Assembly: GCA_963082975.1 (NCBI GenBank)
Contig: OY720348.1
Location: 54,153,564 to 54,217,563 of the forward strand
Length of the DNA: 64,000 bases
Direction: 5' to 3'
From: Labia minor
Lineage: Eukaryota; Arthropoda; Insecta; Dermaptera; Spongiphoridae
Below, one piece after another: positions 11,924 to 22,169 of the stretch. Position numbers and translations under genes: made by a program. Each line of letters opens with the position of its first letter. Position 1 is the first letter of the stretch. The notes under the pieces are model-generated. The model worked only from the letters and a program-made list of their open reading frames with translations. It made no database searches and was not told where the DNA came from.

Positions 11924-12187
11924 TGTATGTCCTACTCAAGGACAACGCCTATCAAATCAGTTATATCAATTAATTGTCCTATGCTCAGTAGAACATGTCC
12001 TATCATCCTTTACCTTGATTTTCTTGATCGGAGGCGCTATCAAGTAGCTTTCCCAATTTTGATCCCGGAGGCTATGTTGACTTGATCCCATAGACCCCAG
12101 CTAGAGTACCCTTGCCAGGCCTGGGACTTGAACCCAGGACATCGAGAATATGAGGCAGTTTCGCTACCTCCCACTCTATGGCGCCTT
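11924..12187 (-). mobile_element. tRNA-derived SINE, family S1
   Basis: Read on the minus strand, the head is AGGCGCCATAGAGTGGGAGG followed by a box-A-like GTAGCGAAACTGCC, a TCATATTCTCGATG anticodon-arm remnant and box B GGGTTCAAGTCCC. Then come a middle segment and the core domain (GATCAAGAAAATCAAGGTAA), and the tail ends at GATAGGCGTTGTCCTTG. The head resembles a valine tRNA (GCCTCAC in sister copies), but this is a retroposon, not a functional tRNA gene. About 264 bp. Confidence 0.85.
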
Positions 12188-12189
12188 AC

Positions 12190-13130
12190 TTTTTATTTAA
12201 TATTATTATTATTATTTTATCCTTTTTCTTCTGCTTATATTAATTTAAAAATTTCAATTCAATTTTCAAAAAAAAAATTTAAATATGAATGTTAATTTTT
12301 TTCAAGTAAGTAAAATTCACTTCCAAAATTATAACTCAATCATGACTTGTGTTTATTTTTTATTTATTAATTACTTAAGATGGCAAAAATAGAATTAAAT
12401 CTCAATGGTCAAAAAAGTAAAAGAATTAAATAAAAATATTTTTTTAAAATTGAACTTTACTGATTATTTGAATTTAATACAAACAAGAAGGAAAATTAAA
12501 TATTAAAAACAAATCATAGCTTGAAAAGTCATACAAAAATAAAATGAAATTGTGTTCACTTCAAATTTGTAATATATATATATGTATAAAATTTTTGTTG
12601 AGTTATTTGAAAAAATATTCTTCTCTCTTTTTTTTTAGATAGGAATTGAAAAAGATTCGATTTTATTTTATTTTACTTTTTAGTATATTTTTATAGAACT
12701 ATTCTTGTTTTTTTTCTTTTTCAATCTACCACCATTGGTTTAAATAACATCAAATAAATTTGAATTTTCTTATTTTTGTTTTTATATTTTGGACAAGCAA
12801 CAAAATCCAAACTGGCCTTTGGAGTCTTTTCGCAAACAACGCGTGGGGGTACTTAGAAATAAAATACTATATCGTAAAAACATTTCAAAGGACTTTGACC
12901 TTTTTCGATTAGGATTCGTTTACTTATTGACTTAAGTATCTGGTAACAATACTTGGATCTTGAAATACACGATAAGCGGATAGCGACAGTAACCAATCTG
13001 GGATGCGTAATTGAGTGTTTGAAATCGAATCTATACTTTTGACATATTTAAATAAAATTTGAGATAATCATGATAATTTTTAGTTAATAATGTATGTGGT
13101 TTAAAATCTTCTTTGAGTCGTCGTTTAAGA
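12190..13130. other. A+T-rich spacer, no gene seen
   Basis: Short stretches of ordinary composition (12790-13020) but no coding or repeat signal that I recognise. Confidence 0.4.
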
Positions 13131-13147
13131 TTGTTTTTCTTTCTTAA

Positions 13148-13445
13148 AAATAGACTTTGTCTACGTTTTTTTATTTATTTTTTTTTTTTTTGTTATAGAA
13201 TTTATTTATAAATATTTATTTATTTATATTTACTTTTACAGAATCTCTATTTACAGATGATTCGATATAAGATATATAATAATAATAATAATAGATAACG
13301 TTACATCAGATTGAATCTTTTTCCAACCTTTTTTTTATTTTTTTATTTTTTATTTCTTGTACATTATATAAACATTTGCATATCTAATGTATTTTCTAAT
13401 GTCCAATGAGCGCGCAGTGAATTTGTCCCTGAAATAAGGCACCCG
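13148..13445 (-). repeat. Dispersed repeat F, copy 1
   Basis: Its minus strand matches 18170-18425 plus: GCGCGCTCATTGGACATT, then ACATTAGATATG, a TTATTATATATCTTAT block, and the end ...AAAGTCTATTT. Non-coding. The mariner complex starts just right of it. Confidence 0.65.
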
Positions 13446-13467
13446 TTCGCTTTGACTTCTTCAAGAT

Positions 13468-13742
13468 TACGAGGACAAGTCAATAAGTCCGTGACTTTAT
13501 GTACGGAACACAGGTTTTTAGATAAAAAAATTATTTTATTTTTCAACGTAGTCTCCCACTTTGGTGTGTGATGATCCACGTTTTATCCAGGGTTACGAAA
13601 CGGCTCAAAAAACTCGGTTCAGTGATGGTTTTTTTTCTGCAAAAAAATAATGCTTGCTGAGCACACGAAATTCACTTTTTCCATTTTCTTCTCAAATCAC
13701 GAGGTAGTTTGCTATTAATGGATATCAAACAAAAACTAAACA
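13468..13742 (-). mobile_element. mariner relic, internally deleted, minus-oriented
   Basis: Starts at TACGAGGACAAGTCAATAAG with the TA target site. Read on the minus strand it carries a mariner N-terminus (ATGGAAAAAGTGAATTTCG, about 13688 downward), then a decayed block ending HHTPK that corresponds to the first catalytic-Asp region, and then jumps straight to the 3' end (TACGTTGAAAAATAAAA...). It therefore has a large internal deletion. It abuts a plus-strand mariner at about 13743, giving a head-to-head arrangement. Confidence 0.7.
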
Positions 13743-14075
13743 AATACGTAGGTGTCTTTTTGAATTTCCCGTCTCTTACATGAAATGGCAACAGCAGGCA
13801 ACTTTCAGCTGACTCCTGTCGAAATTTGAACCTGCTGGGACTTTTAGGGTGCGTTCACAAAGAAAGCTTGTTACAAGCGCTTGTTGACAAGCGCTTGCAA
13901 GCTCCAACCGGCGCGAGAAAAGTCTACCTTGTATCAAACGTGTGCGTTCACAGACAAAGCTTGTCCCGACTTGCAAGCGCTTGCTACAAGTTCTGACAAG
14001 CACGCAAGAACGTTTTCTACTTGTTTTCCGGCTCTTGTTGACCGAACCAGTCCAGTCAGTGGGACAACCGTGCAG

Positions 14076-14208
14076 ATGGATGTTGACGAACTGATTTCTC
14101 AAGTTTTTAGAAGAGGGGCTATTTGGGACAAACGCCTCAAACTACATGCAAATAGACTTCACGTGGATAAGTTGTGGAAGGAGATAGCATTAGAAATGAA
14201 AACTGACG
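14076..14208 (+). CDS. MADF/Myb-SANT-like protein, first exon (Harbinger accessory protein)
   Basis: ATG at 14076 opens MDVDELISQVFRRGAIWDKR..., then W-KEIALEMKTD. This is the pattern of the N-terminal half of a MADF/Myb-SANT-like domain (LI..V..R..lwD ... W..Ia.em). A consensus splice donor (G|GTAAGA) follows at 14208/14209, so this is a first exon; no matching downstream exon survives before the foreign block at 14255. In PIF/Harbinger elements the companion DNA-binding protein helps the nuclease enter the nucleus and bind element ends. Here it is truncated and presumably non-functional. Confidence 0.7.
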
Positions 14209-14254
14209 GTAAGAAAAATATTTTACTATCAATTATTATTAGGTACTCAGAATG

Positions 14255-14400
14255 ATTAGAAGATGCATTGACTTTATATTTAAAGTTAAGTACAGTAGAA
14301 TTTTTAATGGATAAATAAACCACGTAGATTCAAATTTAGGGTGTAATTAAACATAACGTTTCGTCTGTACTATGGACAGACATCATCCGTTGTACAAGAA
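14255..14400 (-). repeat. Penelope-like end with hammerhead-like core, inside the Harbinger element
   Basis: On the minus strand: GGATGAT, then GTCTGT-CCATAGT-ACAGAC, a perfect 6-bp stem, then GAAACGTTATG. This follows the CUGAUGA / stem II / GAAA layout of a hammerhead core except for one changed base in the first block. It replaces the deleted middle of the Harbinger element. Confidence 0.5.
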
Positions 14401-14688
14401 AGAGTTAACTAGTCGTTCTTCGGCATGGATAGGTTGCTTATGACAATTTCCCCAAAACTTGATTAGAACACTCTCAATTTTCTTAAGAATGTAACTAAAC
14501 GTGGTTAACTCCATTCTCATATAAGAAAAAAACCTCACTTTGTCCAATTTCAATTGAGGAAATAGATGGTGGTATTCCCCAAACCTACATCTTCCATGGT
14601 TAATTGCATGAACACCGACTTTCCTTCTTCGAATTTTTAATTCGATATTTTCAAGCAAAAATAACTCTTAATCACTTGAGGAAGACAT
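14401..14688 (-). pseudogene. Harbinger (DDE_Tnp_4-type) nuclease, N-terminal remnant
   Basis: Reads MSSSSD, one in-frame stop, then LLENIELKIRRRKVGV, GEYHHLFPQLKLD, FFSYMRMELTTFSYILKKI and HAEERLVNSFLYNG. The FHHL-x-QL ... F..Y.RM....F..ll..I ... EERL order is the N-terminal region of PIF/Harbinger nucleases, ahead of the catalytic Asp residues. The frame ends where foreign sequence (14255-14400) begins, so the catalytic core is lost. The stop codon after SSSSD confirms decay. The start is taken at the ATG at 14688 because it is in frame with the conserved part. Confidence 0.78.
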
Positions 14689-15084
14689 TGTCTCAACGAG
14701 AGCTCAGAAAAGACTAAAGCTTTCTTTGCAAGCGTTTGTTGTGTACACACAACAAAATTTTCAAGCGCTTGGAGCCAGCGCTGAAAACAAGTTACTTGAA
14801 ACCAGCTTTCTTTGTGAACGCACCCTTAGTTGTTATTTGACATCCACTAATAGCAGACTAAATTGTGATTTGAGAAGAAAATAGAAAAAGTGAATTTTCA
14901 TGAAAATTGGGATACGAATCGCTCTCTCAGCTACCCTATTCTCCGGATTTAGTCTCGAATGACTATTTCCTGTTTTTAAACCTTAAGAAATCGCTCGGCA
15001 GAAAGAGATTAGACTCCAACGGTGAAAGCATCGCAAAAACAAATCTAGTTTGATGTCTTCGAAAATTTTTTTTTTTTTTTGAGG

Positions 15085-15652
15085 GAATAAAAAAATTGGA
15101 GAACCGTTGAACGAAGTGTATAGAGCTCAAAGGAGACTACGTTGAAAAATAAAAAAAATATTTTTTTTATCCAAAAATCTGTTTCATTCATAAAGTCACG
15201 GACTTATTGATCTACTCTCGTATCATCACAAATCATATTATTTATTTATATATATAACCGTGAAACTATAAAAATCAACAGAGTAAATAAGCACTTTCGT
15301 TTAATTATAATTTATCTAACAAAAAGGTATGTAAAGATAATTAAATATTTAAAAATATATCTAAAGAATAAAAAAATTGGAGAACCGTTGAACGAAGTGT
15401 ATAGAGCTCAAAGGAGACTACGTTGAAAAATAAAAAAAATATTTTTTTTATCCAAAAATCTATGTTTCATTCATAAAGTCACGGACTTATTGATCTACTC
15501 TCGTATCATCACAAATCATATTATTTATTTATATATATAACCGTGAAACTATAAAAATCAACAGAGTAAATAAGCACTTTCGTTTAATTATAATTTATCT
15601 AACAAAAAGGTATGTAAAGATAATTAAATATTTAAAAATATATCTAAAGAAT
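15085..15652. repeat. Tandem duplication (~282 bp x 2) covering the mariner 3' end and flank
   Basis: 15085-15366 and 15367-15652 are nearly identical; the second has an extra dinucleotide before GTTTCATTC. Each includes the mariner 3' terminal region with TIR and about 145 bp of non-mariner flank (ACCGTGAAACTATAAAAATC...). The duplication is therefore younger than the mariner insertion. Confidence 0.92.
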
Positions 15653-16555
15653 GTGTAAATAAAGTTCCATATGGTTGATGATTGTATTATATATCAGTTA
15701 TAAGTAAAATCAATTATCTAAAAAAACAATGTCCATTCACTTTTGTTTAATTTCAATTAAAATTAAACTCTAATAACATAATGCATATATTTATGTATTG
15801 AAATTATTTAGATTCATTTCTACATGGTAAATATATTTTGTTCATTCTCTTTTGCATATTTAAATAAATATTTATTATTCCAAATTAAGGTGGTTGTGTG
15901 TTTAAATATTTCTAAATAATTAATAATAACAATAATAATAATAATTTGTTATTAATTATTATAAATACTTGAAAAAATTTAACCATTTTTGAATACTCTT
16001 AAAAAAAATGTATTAATTTAAAGTAACTATTACTTTCCAAAAGGAAAAATGCACTCATATATACTTATTTAATAAAAAATTGTTCAAAATTTAAATATAA
16101 ATTATAAAATAAAAATAAATAATTTTATTATTTATGGAAAGTGGCTCACTTTGGTATACAGTACAACTCGGAATTTTTTTTTTTACACGAAATTTTAAAT
16201 TAACTTTAATCCTTGCAGGTGTAGAGAAAGTGCATCACAATCAAATCGTTTAATTTGTTTTGGTTTAATTGAAAAAACAGTTTAAAAGTGATTAGGATTT
16301 TTATTTTTAGATCTTTCAGATAAAATTTCTAAAGTTGTAAAGTAAATTTTTAATTTAATTTTTTTTTTAAATAAAAGCTACTATAATGAAATTTAAAGTA
16401 TTTCTTTAAAAGCATATCATATATATATATATATATATATTAATTAGTCTGGAGCTATGATATTCTTAATTTTCAAAATTTGTGTATGATACACTTTGGG
16501 GCAGGTTGAAATGGTTAATTTGGGGCACAAGATAGATCAAATTAACTTAAATAGA
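15653..16555. other. A+T-rich spacer, no gene seen
   Basis: No coding or repeat signal beyond short simple tracts. Confidence 0.45.
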
Positions 16556-16557
16556 CA

Positions 16558-16870
16558 ATTATTCTACTGATGCGAGGCGTGGTCAATGACCTTGGAAGAT
16601 GAGAGTGAATTTAGAATATTTGTAAATACGATTCTTTGCAGCATCGAGGGGCCAAAAACGGTGAGATAACCGAGAAATGCCGGAGCGAGCATAATAAAGA
16701 ATCGTATCGATCTATGCATCTCCAAACATAGTTAGGGTCATGAAATCTGGACAAGACACGTGGAAAGAATGGGAACTGAATGAATGGCGATGTGGGGGTA
16801 CCAATTGGGAAACGTCCGGTTGGAAGACCTAGGATGCGGTGAGCAGACAATGTAGGAAGGGATGTAATAA
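16558..16870 (+). mobile_element. Non-LTR retrotransposon tail fragment
   Basis: Follows the same plan as the 22.3-kb copy: GAGGCGTGGTCAATGACC..., GATTCTTTGCAGCATC, then TATGCATCTCCAAACATAG, ACACGTGGAAAGAATGGGAA, and GGGAAACGTCCGGTTGGAAG. Corresponds to the C-terminal HVARMG..GKRP.GRP tail of an RT polyprotein, with frameshifts. Confidence 0.7.
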
Positions 16871-17378
16871 GAAGTAAGATGAAATTTCAAAACGGAGGCT
16901 TATTTTGATAGAACATCGGATAAAATCAAACGTAGTGGAAAAAAAAATTAAAACATCGTTCACCTTTTTTTCGATGTATTTGCCGCCGGCCAACCTCAAA
17001 TCCATCAACCCACCCACGTTCTAATCTATATTCCTCATACAAGATGCATTAAAGGAAATTGTTCTTTCCATTCATATCACAATCGAGAAGAGAGGACTCT
17101 TTTTATTTACCAAAAATATTTATTATTAAAAACAAAAAAAACAAAAAAAAAAAAAACGAATATATATAGATATATCGATTTAATAAAAAGTATATATTGA
17201 TGTATCCAACCAACCACTAAAAAAAATAAATTTTTATATTGTAAAATTCTATATAAAAGATTTTTTATTTTAATTTCCCTAATATAAGCTAATCTAAAGT
17301 CCATTTTAATTATAGATATATATATATTCATAATTTAATTTTTAAATTTAGTGATGTTCAATCTATTTAAATTAATTA

Positions 17379-17382
<4 letters not shown>
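16871..17382. other. Spacer, no gene seen
   Basis: Contains overlapping minus frames (16829-17017, 17107-17331) with low-complexity or unrecognised sequence; not supported as genes. Confidence 0.35.

Positions 17383-17446
<64 letters not shown>
17383..17446. repeat. (TA)n-(TG)n compound microsatellite
   Basis: TA tract to about 17412 followed by a TG tract to 17446. The TG part is the internal microsatellite of the adjacent HINE-A copy. Confidence 0.95.
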
Positions 17447-17449
<3 letters not shown>

Positions 17450-17918
17450 CAAGATTACTCAAAAACGGTTTGATCTAGAATAATGAAATTTGGTATACAT
17501 GCATTATTCAAAATTTGTAGTTTTCTATCATGTTTTGAGAAATGTAATTCATCCGGAAGAGGGTCATTATCTTCCACGTTTTGATTTTTTTGACCGTAAA
17601 AATAAAGAAATATGTTTGATAGTTTTTCACATAATTAAAAATTGTATAAAACTACTATATATAGAATTTCAGATTGATTGAATCGCTGAAAGTACCGGAA
17701 TTAATTTTTTAAGGCATTGACTGGCAATCACGAGCCAGCACGTGATGTTGTGCCATCAACAAAAAGCTAAACCCGCGCTGGTTTAATAAATATTATTTAT
17801 CAATTTTAATTTATAATTTATAATTAATTAAATTTAATTTAAATATAATATATGTTAATTACTCCAATTCAAATTTGCGATTTAGACAAGTGGAGACACT
17901 CCAGATTTTTGATCTTCA
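17447..17918 (-). mobile_element. HINE-A copy, 3' end lost at the microsatellite
   Basis: Contains GTAGACAAGATTACTCAAAAAC, TGAAATTTGG and the CCGGAAGAGGGTCATTA core, then GCCAGCACGTGATG and the GAGACACTCCAG terminus. The expected hairpin end beyond the TG tract has been replaced by a TA tract. Confidence 0.85.
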
Positions 17919-17985
17919 TAAACCCCAATACAATTACTAAAATAATTGTTCTTATATTATTTGAATTTTCTAAGGGAAATTAATC

Positions 17986-18031
<46 letters not shown>

Positions 18032-18169
18032 TTAAATTAAATTAAAATATTAATAAAGGTAAGTGAGCATAGTAAGTAATATATTGATGGCCAGTGAGGC
18101 TGACTGCTCAGTAAGCAACGAATAAGGCACCAAGAATTTATATACTTTTTTAGTCAAAGCAAGCTCGGT

Positions 18170-18425
18170 CTTATTTTAGCACTAAATCCACTACGCGCTC
18201 ATTGGACATTGAAAAATGCATTAGATATGTCACGAAATATTCATATAATGTACTGCATAGAAAAACGAAAAAGTAATAGAGCAAAAAATATCACACAAGG
18301 ATCAAATAGAGAAAATCTGATATAATGTTACATATTATTATTATATATCTTATTTCGAAGCTTCTGTAAATATTTGAATAAGTAAATTTTATATAAAACA
18401 AGACACACAAAGTCTATTTATGAAA
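18170..18425 (+). repeat. Dispersed repeat F, copy 2
   Basis: Inverted relative to 13148-13445; shares ACTACGCGCTCATTGGACAT, GCATTAGATATG, TTACATATTATTATTATATA and AAAGTCTATTTATG. Non-coding. Confidence 0.65.
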
Positions 18426-18739
18426 AAAACAACCCTAAATGCCTAAAGAAGTTTTATAAATATATATATATATAAGTTACAGACTCAGATTCTTCAACCC
18501 CAGTAGAATTCATGACGTCATAATCGTTGAAACATTGTAGTATTTGTAGATTTAACTTGAAAGTTTGTTTTTTATAACAACTTTCAAATTATAAATCTAA
18601 CTGAAAAGTAATAAAAAAATTAAATAGGTTAAAGGTAAGTTATTATTAACAACATTCGGTTTTTTTGTGTCAAAATAAATTTTTATTCAATTTTATGATC
18701 ATTTAGACTTTAGGTCATCATCAGAAGTTTGTATTATAC

Positions 18740-19045
18740 TGAATGAGTAGGGACACTAACGATACTTTGCCATTCTTTCCTCTCCCATTCTAGCCACGTG
18801 CCCTGCCCATCGCAGCCTTTTCGATTTTATAATTATAACTCTATCTTGAGATGCATAGAGGTCATGCAATTCATCGTTCTCCGCCATTTCCCGGAGACCT
18901 CATCTTTCTTTGGCCCATAAATGTTTCGTAGAATCCTATTTTCTCAAATACTCTATATCTTCTCTTGTCTCCTAAGGTACATCATGCCTCACACCCATAT
19001 AATACAGCCGGCAATATAATTGTTTTATATATTTTAATTATTATC
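18740..19045 (-). mobile_element. Non-LTR retrotransposon tail fragment
   Basis: The minus strand matches 22170-22420: GGCCAAAGAAAGATGAGGTC, GGGAAATGGCGGAGAACGAT, TATGCATCTCAAGATAGAG, GGGCACGTGGCTAGAATGG. The coding sense is the ...ILRNIYGPKKDE... AGHVARMGEER segment. Truncated on both sides. Confidence 0.8.
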
Positions 19046-19049
19046 CCCT

Positions 19050-19865
19050 TTGATAAGAAATATATTATTAATAATTTCAAAAAAAATTTTAATTACAAAA
19101 AAATACATTTATTTTTAATGTAATAAAATAAAAGTAAATGACCGGAGGAGGGGGATGTCAATTTATCCTTTTTCATCTTAACATATATATCGAAATTTAA
19201 AAATCATATATTTATATTATTTTTAAATAGACGTTGACTGACAACTATTGAAAATATAAAATTCCGTTCAAGTTCTTGAATTGAACAATTTCCTTGGTGT
19301 TAAAAAATACTTTACTATCGAAATTTGTTTCATTCAAAAGAAAAATTCCAATTTCAAATCGTTTATATTAACCGTGGTAAATCCACGATACAAAAGATTT
19401 CAACTCTCTGGTTCAAAAATAATTCTCTATCTAAACAAAATCACCTTAAAACTTGACATGGGCTGTCGTAAATAAATTATAAAAAATACTTTGAAATAAT
19501 TTCACGATATTTGATAGACATATTTGGATATTATTTGTATTATTAAAGGATTCAGTAAAAGGATATCAAATTCGTTAAAATGGATTATTCAGGTGTTTTA
19601 GAATTTTCTTTCTAAATATATATACATTATATTATAATTTATTTGTTTCCACAAATTTGTTTATTTGTTCAAAAATGAAATTAATGTTATATTGTATGTT
19701 TAAAAAAATACGTAGATATTAAAATTAAAAACAAAAAACAAAATAGCAAAATTTGATTCCAATTAATATTTATTTTCAGTTTTCAATTTTTATTTTTTTA
19801 TTTTTTCAAATATAGATTAGATCATTCTATGTTCAAAATTATGTTGTTTATTTCGTTGGCGACTA
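19050..19865. other. A+T-rich spacer, no gene seen
   Basis: The 64-codon plus frame at 19281-19475 shows no family signature. Confidence 0.4.
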
Positions 19866-19868
19866 AGA

Positions 19869-20343
19869 TACGAGGACAAGTCAATAAGTACGTGACTTTT
19901 TGAATTTTATCGTACATGAAATGGCAACATTGCTCCTGTCAGCAGTCAACTATCAGTTGACTTCTGTCGAATTTTGAACCAGCTGGGTCTTTTAGTTTTT
20001 GTTTGATATCCATTAATAGCAGATGATTTGAGAAGAAAATGGCAGAAAATGAATTTTGTGTATTCATTAAGCAGGAATGTTTGGCGTTATTTAATCACAA
20101 TATGGACGAGTTTTTTCACCATTTCGTAGCCATGTATGAAACGTGAATACACTACAACACAACAGAGACCAAACAGCAGTCAAAACAGTGGTTTTTTTGG
20201 GATGACTAGGCATCAAAGAAGGCCTGGACAAATCTTATTTTGTGAAAGAGATAAAAAAAAATTGGAGAAACGTTGGATGAAGTGTATAAAGCTCAAAGGA
20301 GACCAAATAAAATAATTTTCTCTCTAAAAACATGTATTTCATG
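19869..20343 (+). mobile_element. mariner fragment, 5' end with internal deletion
   Basis: TIR TACGAGGACAAGTCAATAAG, then the 5' UTR and an ATG (about 20040) opening MAENEFCVFIKQECLALFNH, a mariner-like N-terminus. Broken frames follow (GMTRHQRRPGQI / GIKEGLDKSYF-like), then the IGETLDEVYKAQRR region. The 3' TIR is missing and the sequence passes directly into a HINE-A piece at 20344. Confidence 0.75.
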
Positions 20344-20525
20344 CAAATCACGCGCCAGCACGTGACGTGTTGCCATCAACAAAGAGCCAATTACGCGCTG
20401 GTTTAATAAATATTATTTATTAATTTTAATTTATAATTAATTAATTAATTTAATTTACTTTAAATATAATATATGATAATTAATCCAATTCACATTTGCG
20501 AGATAGTCAAATGGAGACACTCCAG
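20344..20525 (-). mobile_element. HINE-A fragment (5' module only)
   Basis: CACGCGCCAGCACGTGACG through GAGACACTCCAG; the core, microsatellite and hairpin are absent. Joined directly to the mariner fragment. Confidence 0.8.
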
Positions 20526-21212
20526 ACTTTTTAAATTGATAGAAGTCATGTAAGTCCTCATTATATATAATGTACTTTTTTTATTATTAACCGAATTCAG
20601 CCTAAAATGAACAAATAGGAAAATGCTCCCGTAAGAACCAATGCCTGCGGGATATAGAACTATAATAATAAGTCTATTTCTCTTAAAAAACAGATTATTT
20701 CAATTTCCATTCGTGTATTAGAGCATTGAGATGGTTTTGCGAAATCTCCTAAATATAATGGTTTCAATATGAATTCTAGACACCGAAATTAAAATAACAT
20801 CAAATAGATTTGAATTTCGAATAGCATTGTTGAAAATTCAAAAAGCCTTTTTAAAATTCCCTGGTTAAAGTTCAGATCAAAGATTTTTTTTAATGAATCT
20901 CTCTTTTTAATGCAAGAAGAATCTGTCCTTTGGAAACATATCGGTTTTTATTGATTTTTTTTTTTCATTTAGAAACCCACAACCAAAGTCTTATTCCCCA
21001 GGTATTGGAAAAATATTGGAGATTCTAGATTATGGATTAATATGGAATTAATAAAATATTGATTGAAAAATAAAATTCAGATAATAAGGAATATGAAATA
21101 TAATATTGAAATAAAATTACAAGGCAAATGATAGTAGAATTTAATTTGGAGTTGTCTGCAATAATAAAAACTACTGTATCAATATATTTTGATTATTTAT
21201 TTAAACTGCAAT
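20526..21212. other. Spacer, no gene seen
   Basis: Somewhat less A+T-biased at 20600-20900, but no coding or repeat signature was recognised. Confidence 0.4.
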
Positions 21213-21345
21213 GGACAGGGCACAAATGGGAAGGGCTAGAATGAGAGACGAAAAAACTTCGAAAAATATACTTGTGGGGAAACCGATTGGGAAACGTCCT
21301 GTGTTGCGGTGCGTGGACAATGTAGGACGGGACGTGGGAAGAGTC
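21213..21345 (+). mobile_element. Non-LTR retrotransposon tail fragment
   Basis: GGACAGGGCACAAATGGGAA, then CTTGTGGGGAAACCGATTGG and GCGTGGACAATGTAGGACGG correspond to the ...RMG..ILVGKPIGKRP...VDNVGRDV tail. Short and frameshifted. Confidence 0.7.
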
Positions 21346-21724
21346 TTGTAATGCCAAAGAGTGAGTTATAATATTTTGTTTATAATGTAAACATTTTTAA
21401 ATTGTTTCTTATTTATTTAACTTAATTTCATTTTAAAATAATATATTCTGATATTTATTTAATGTTAAAAGGAAAATATAATATAAAAAACAAATGTATG
21501 TTTATATTAAACATTTACATTAAAGTAACTAATATAGTTTAATGAATTAATACTAATTAACATGTAATTAATAAATAATTAGTAAATTTATTTAATAAAA
21601 TTATAAAATTAATCTGTCATTATTGATTTTGCTTTTAAAAATTCACTGTTCTGTCTATAGATTATGAGTTATTCACTAAGATTTAATAAACATATTTTTA
21701 ATAATGAATATTTAAAAAACTTTC

Positions 21725-21830
21725 ACATTTCAACTATTCACTGAAAAGACATTTCTCCTGAATGAATTAATAAATTAAAATTTAATGCAAATTGTTTATC
21801 AAATTTTTTTTTGACAATATAGAGACAGAG
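21725..21830 (-). pseudogene. Decayed C2H2 zinc-finger remnant
   Basis: The minus strand reads YCQKK, then after a one-base slip FDKQFALNFNLLIHSGEMSFQ, then a stop where the next finger's first cysteine would be (TGA for TGT). The LLIHSGE linker and spacing match the array at 1-1241, so this is a relic of the same or a sister finger array. No other fingers survive around it. Confidence 0.65.
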
Positions 21831-22169
21831 AGGTTCTACTTATATTCGAATATTTAGTGTATATATTAATATAATAAAATTATAAAAAATTATCAATATA
21901 TACATACATTTATTTTAAATATTTTCAAATAATACCCATTATATTATAATTAAATATATAAATTTTAAAGTACTAAAATTTATACAAATTCAAATATTCT
22001 AATTTTTCAATTTATATATACAATTTAATATTATTTTTTTATTAATATCACATTAAAATGTAGAATTTATTCAACATAATAAACACAAATTATAAAAGAA
22101 TATTATCATTTGGATTTAAAACAAATTTAAAAAATTTACCCAATTTTAAAAAGACAAAAATTATATTGT

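Larger units (their letters stand above)
13847..14825. mobile_element. PIF/Harbinger element inserted in mariner
   Basis: Inverted ends GGGTGCGTTCACAAAGAAAG (left) and its complement ending CGCACCC (right) are flanked by TTA at 13844-13846 and 14826-14828, the 3-bp target duplication typical of PIF/Harbinger. It encodes remnants of the two proteins of this superfamily in convergent order: a MADF/Myb-like exon on plus and a nuclease N-terminus on minus. The subterminal regions carry repeated palindromes CAAGCGCTTG. 979 bp. Removing it restores the mariner sequence CTTTTAGT exactly, which proves the nesting order. Confidence 0.9.
13743..15222 (+). mobile_element. mariner relic, plus-oriented, interrupted by a Harbinger element
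   Basis: The left part (CATGAAATGGCAACAG..., CTGACTCCTGTCG) matches the mariner fragment at 19.9 kb. After the Harbinger insertion (13847-14825) it resumes with TTGACATCCACTAATAGCAG, then codes in broken frames for the conserved mariner C-terminus (SPDLVSNDYFLF.NLKKSL, then NRWTKCIELKGDYVEK-like). It ends in TCACGGACTTATTGA...TCTCGTA at 15222. Frames are broken and the element is dead. Confidence 0.8.

Noticed and set aside
11924-12187. Functional tRNA gene (box A/B pair), also at 33.4, 57.9 and 61.3 kb
   Set aside because: Cloverleaf stems are broken and each copy continues into a shared SINE body.
13881-14255. 124-codon plus frame taken whole as a protein
   Set aside because: The first ~65 codons lie in TIR/subterminal palindromes. 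Only the part from the ATG at 14076 to the donor at 14208 is MADF-like.
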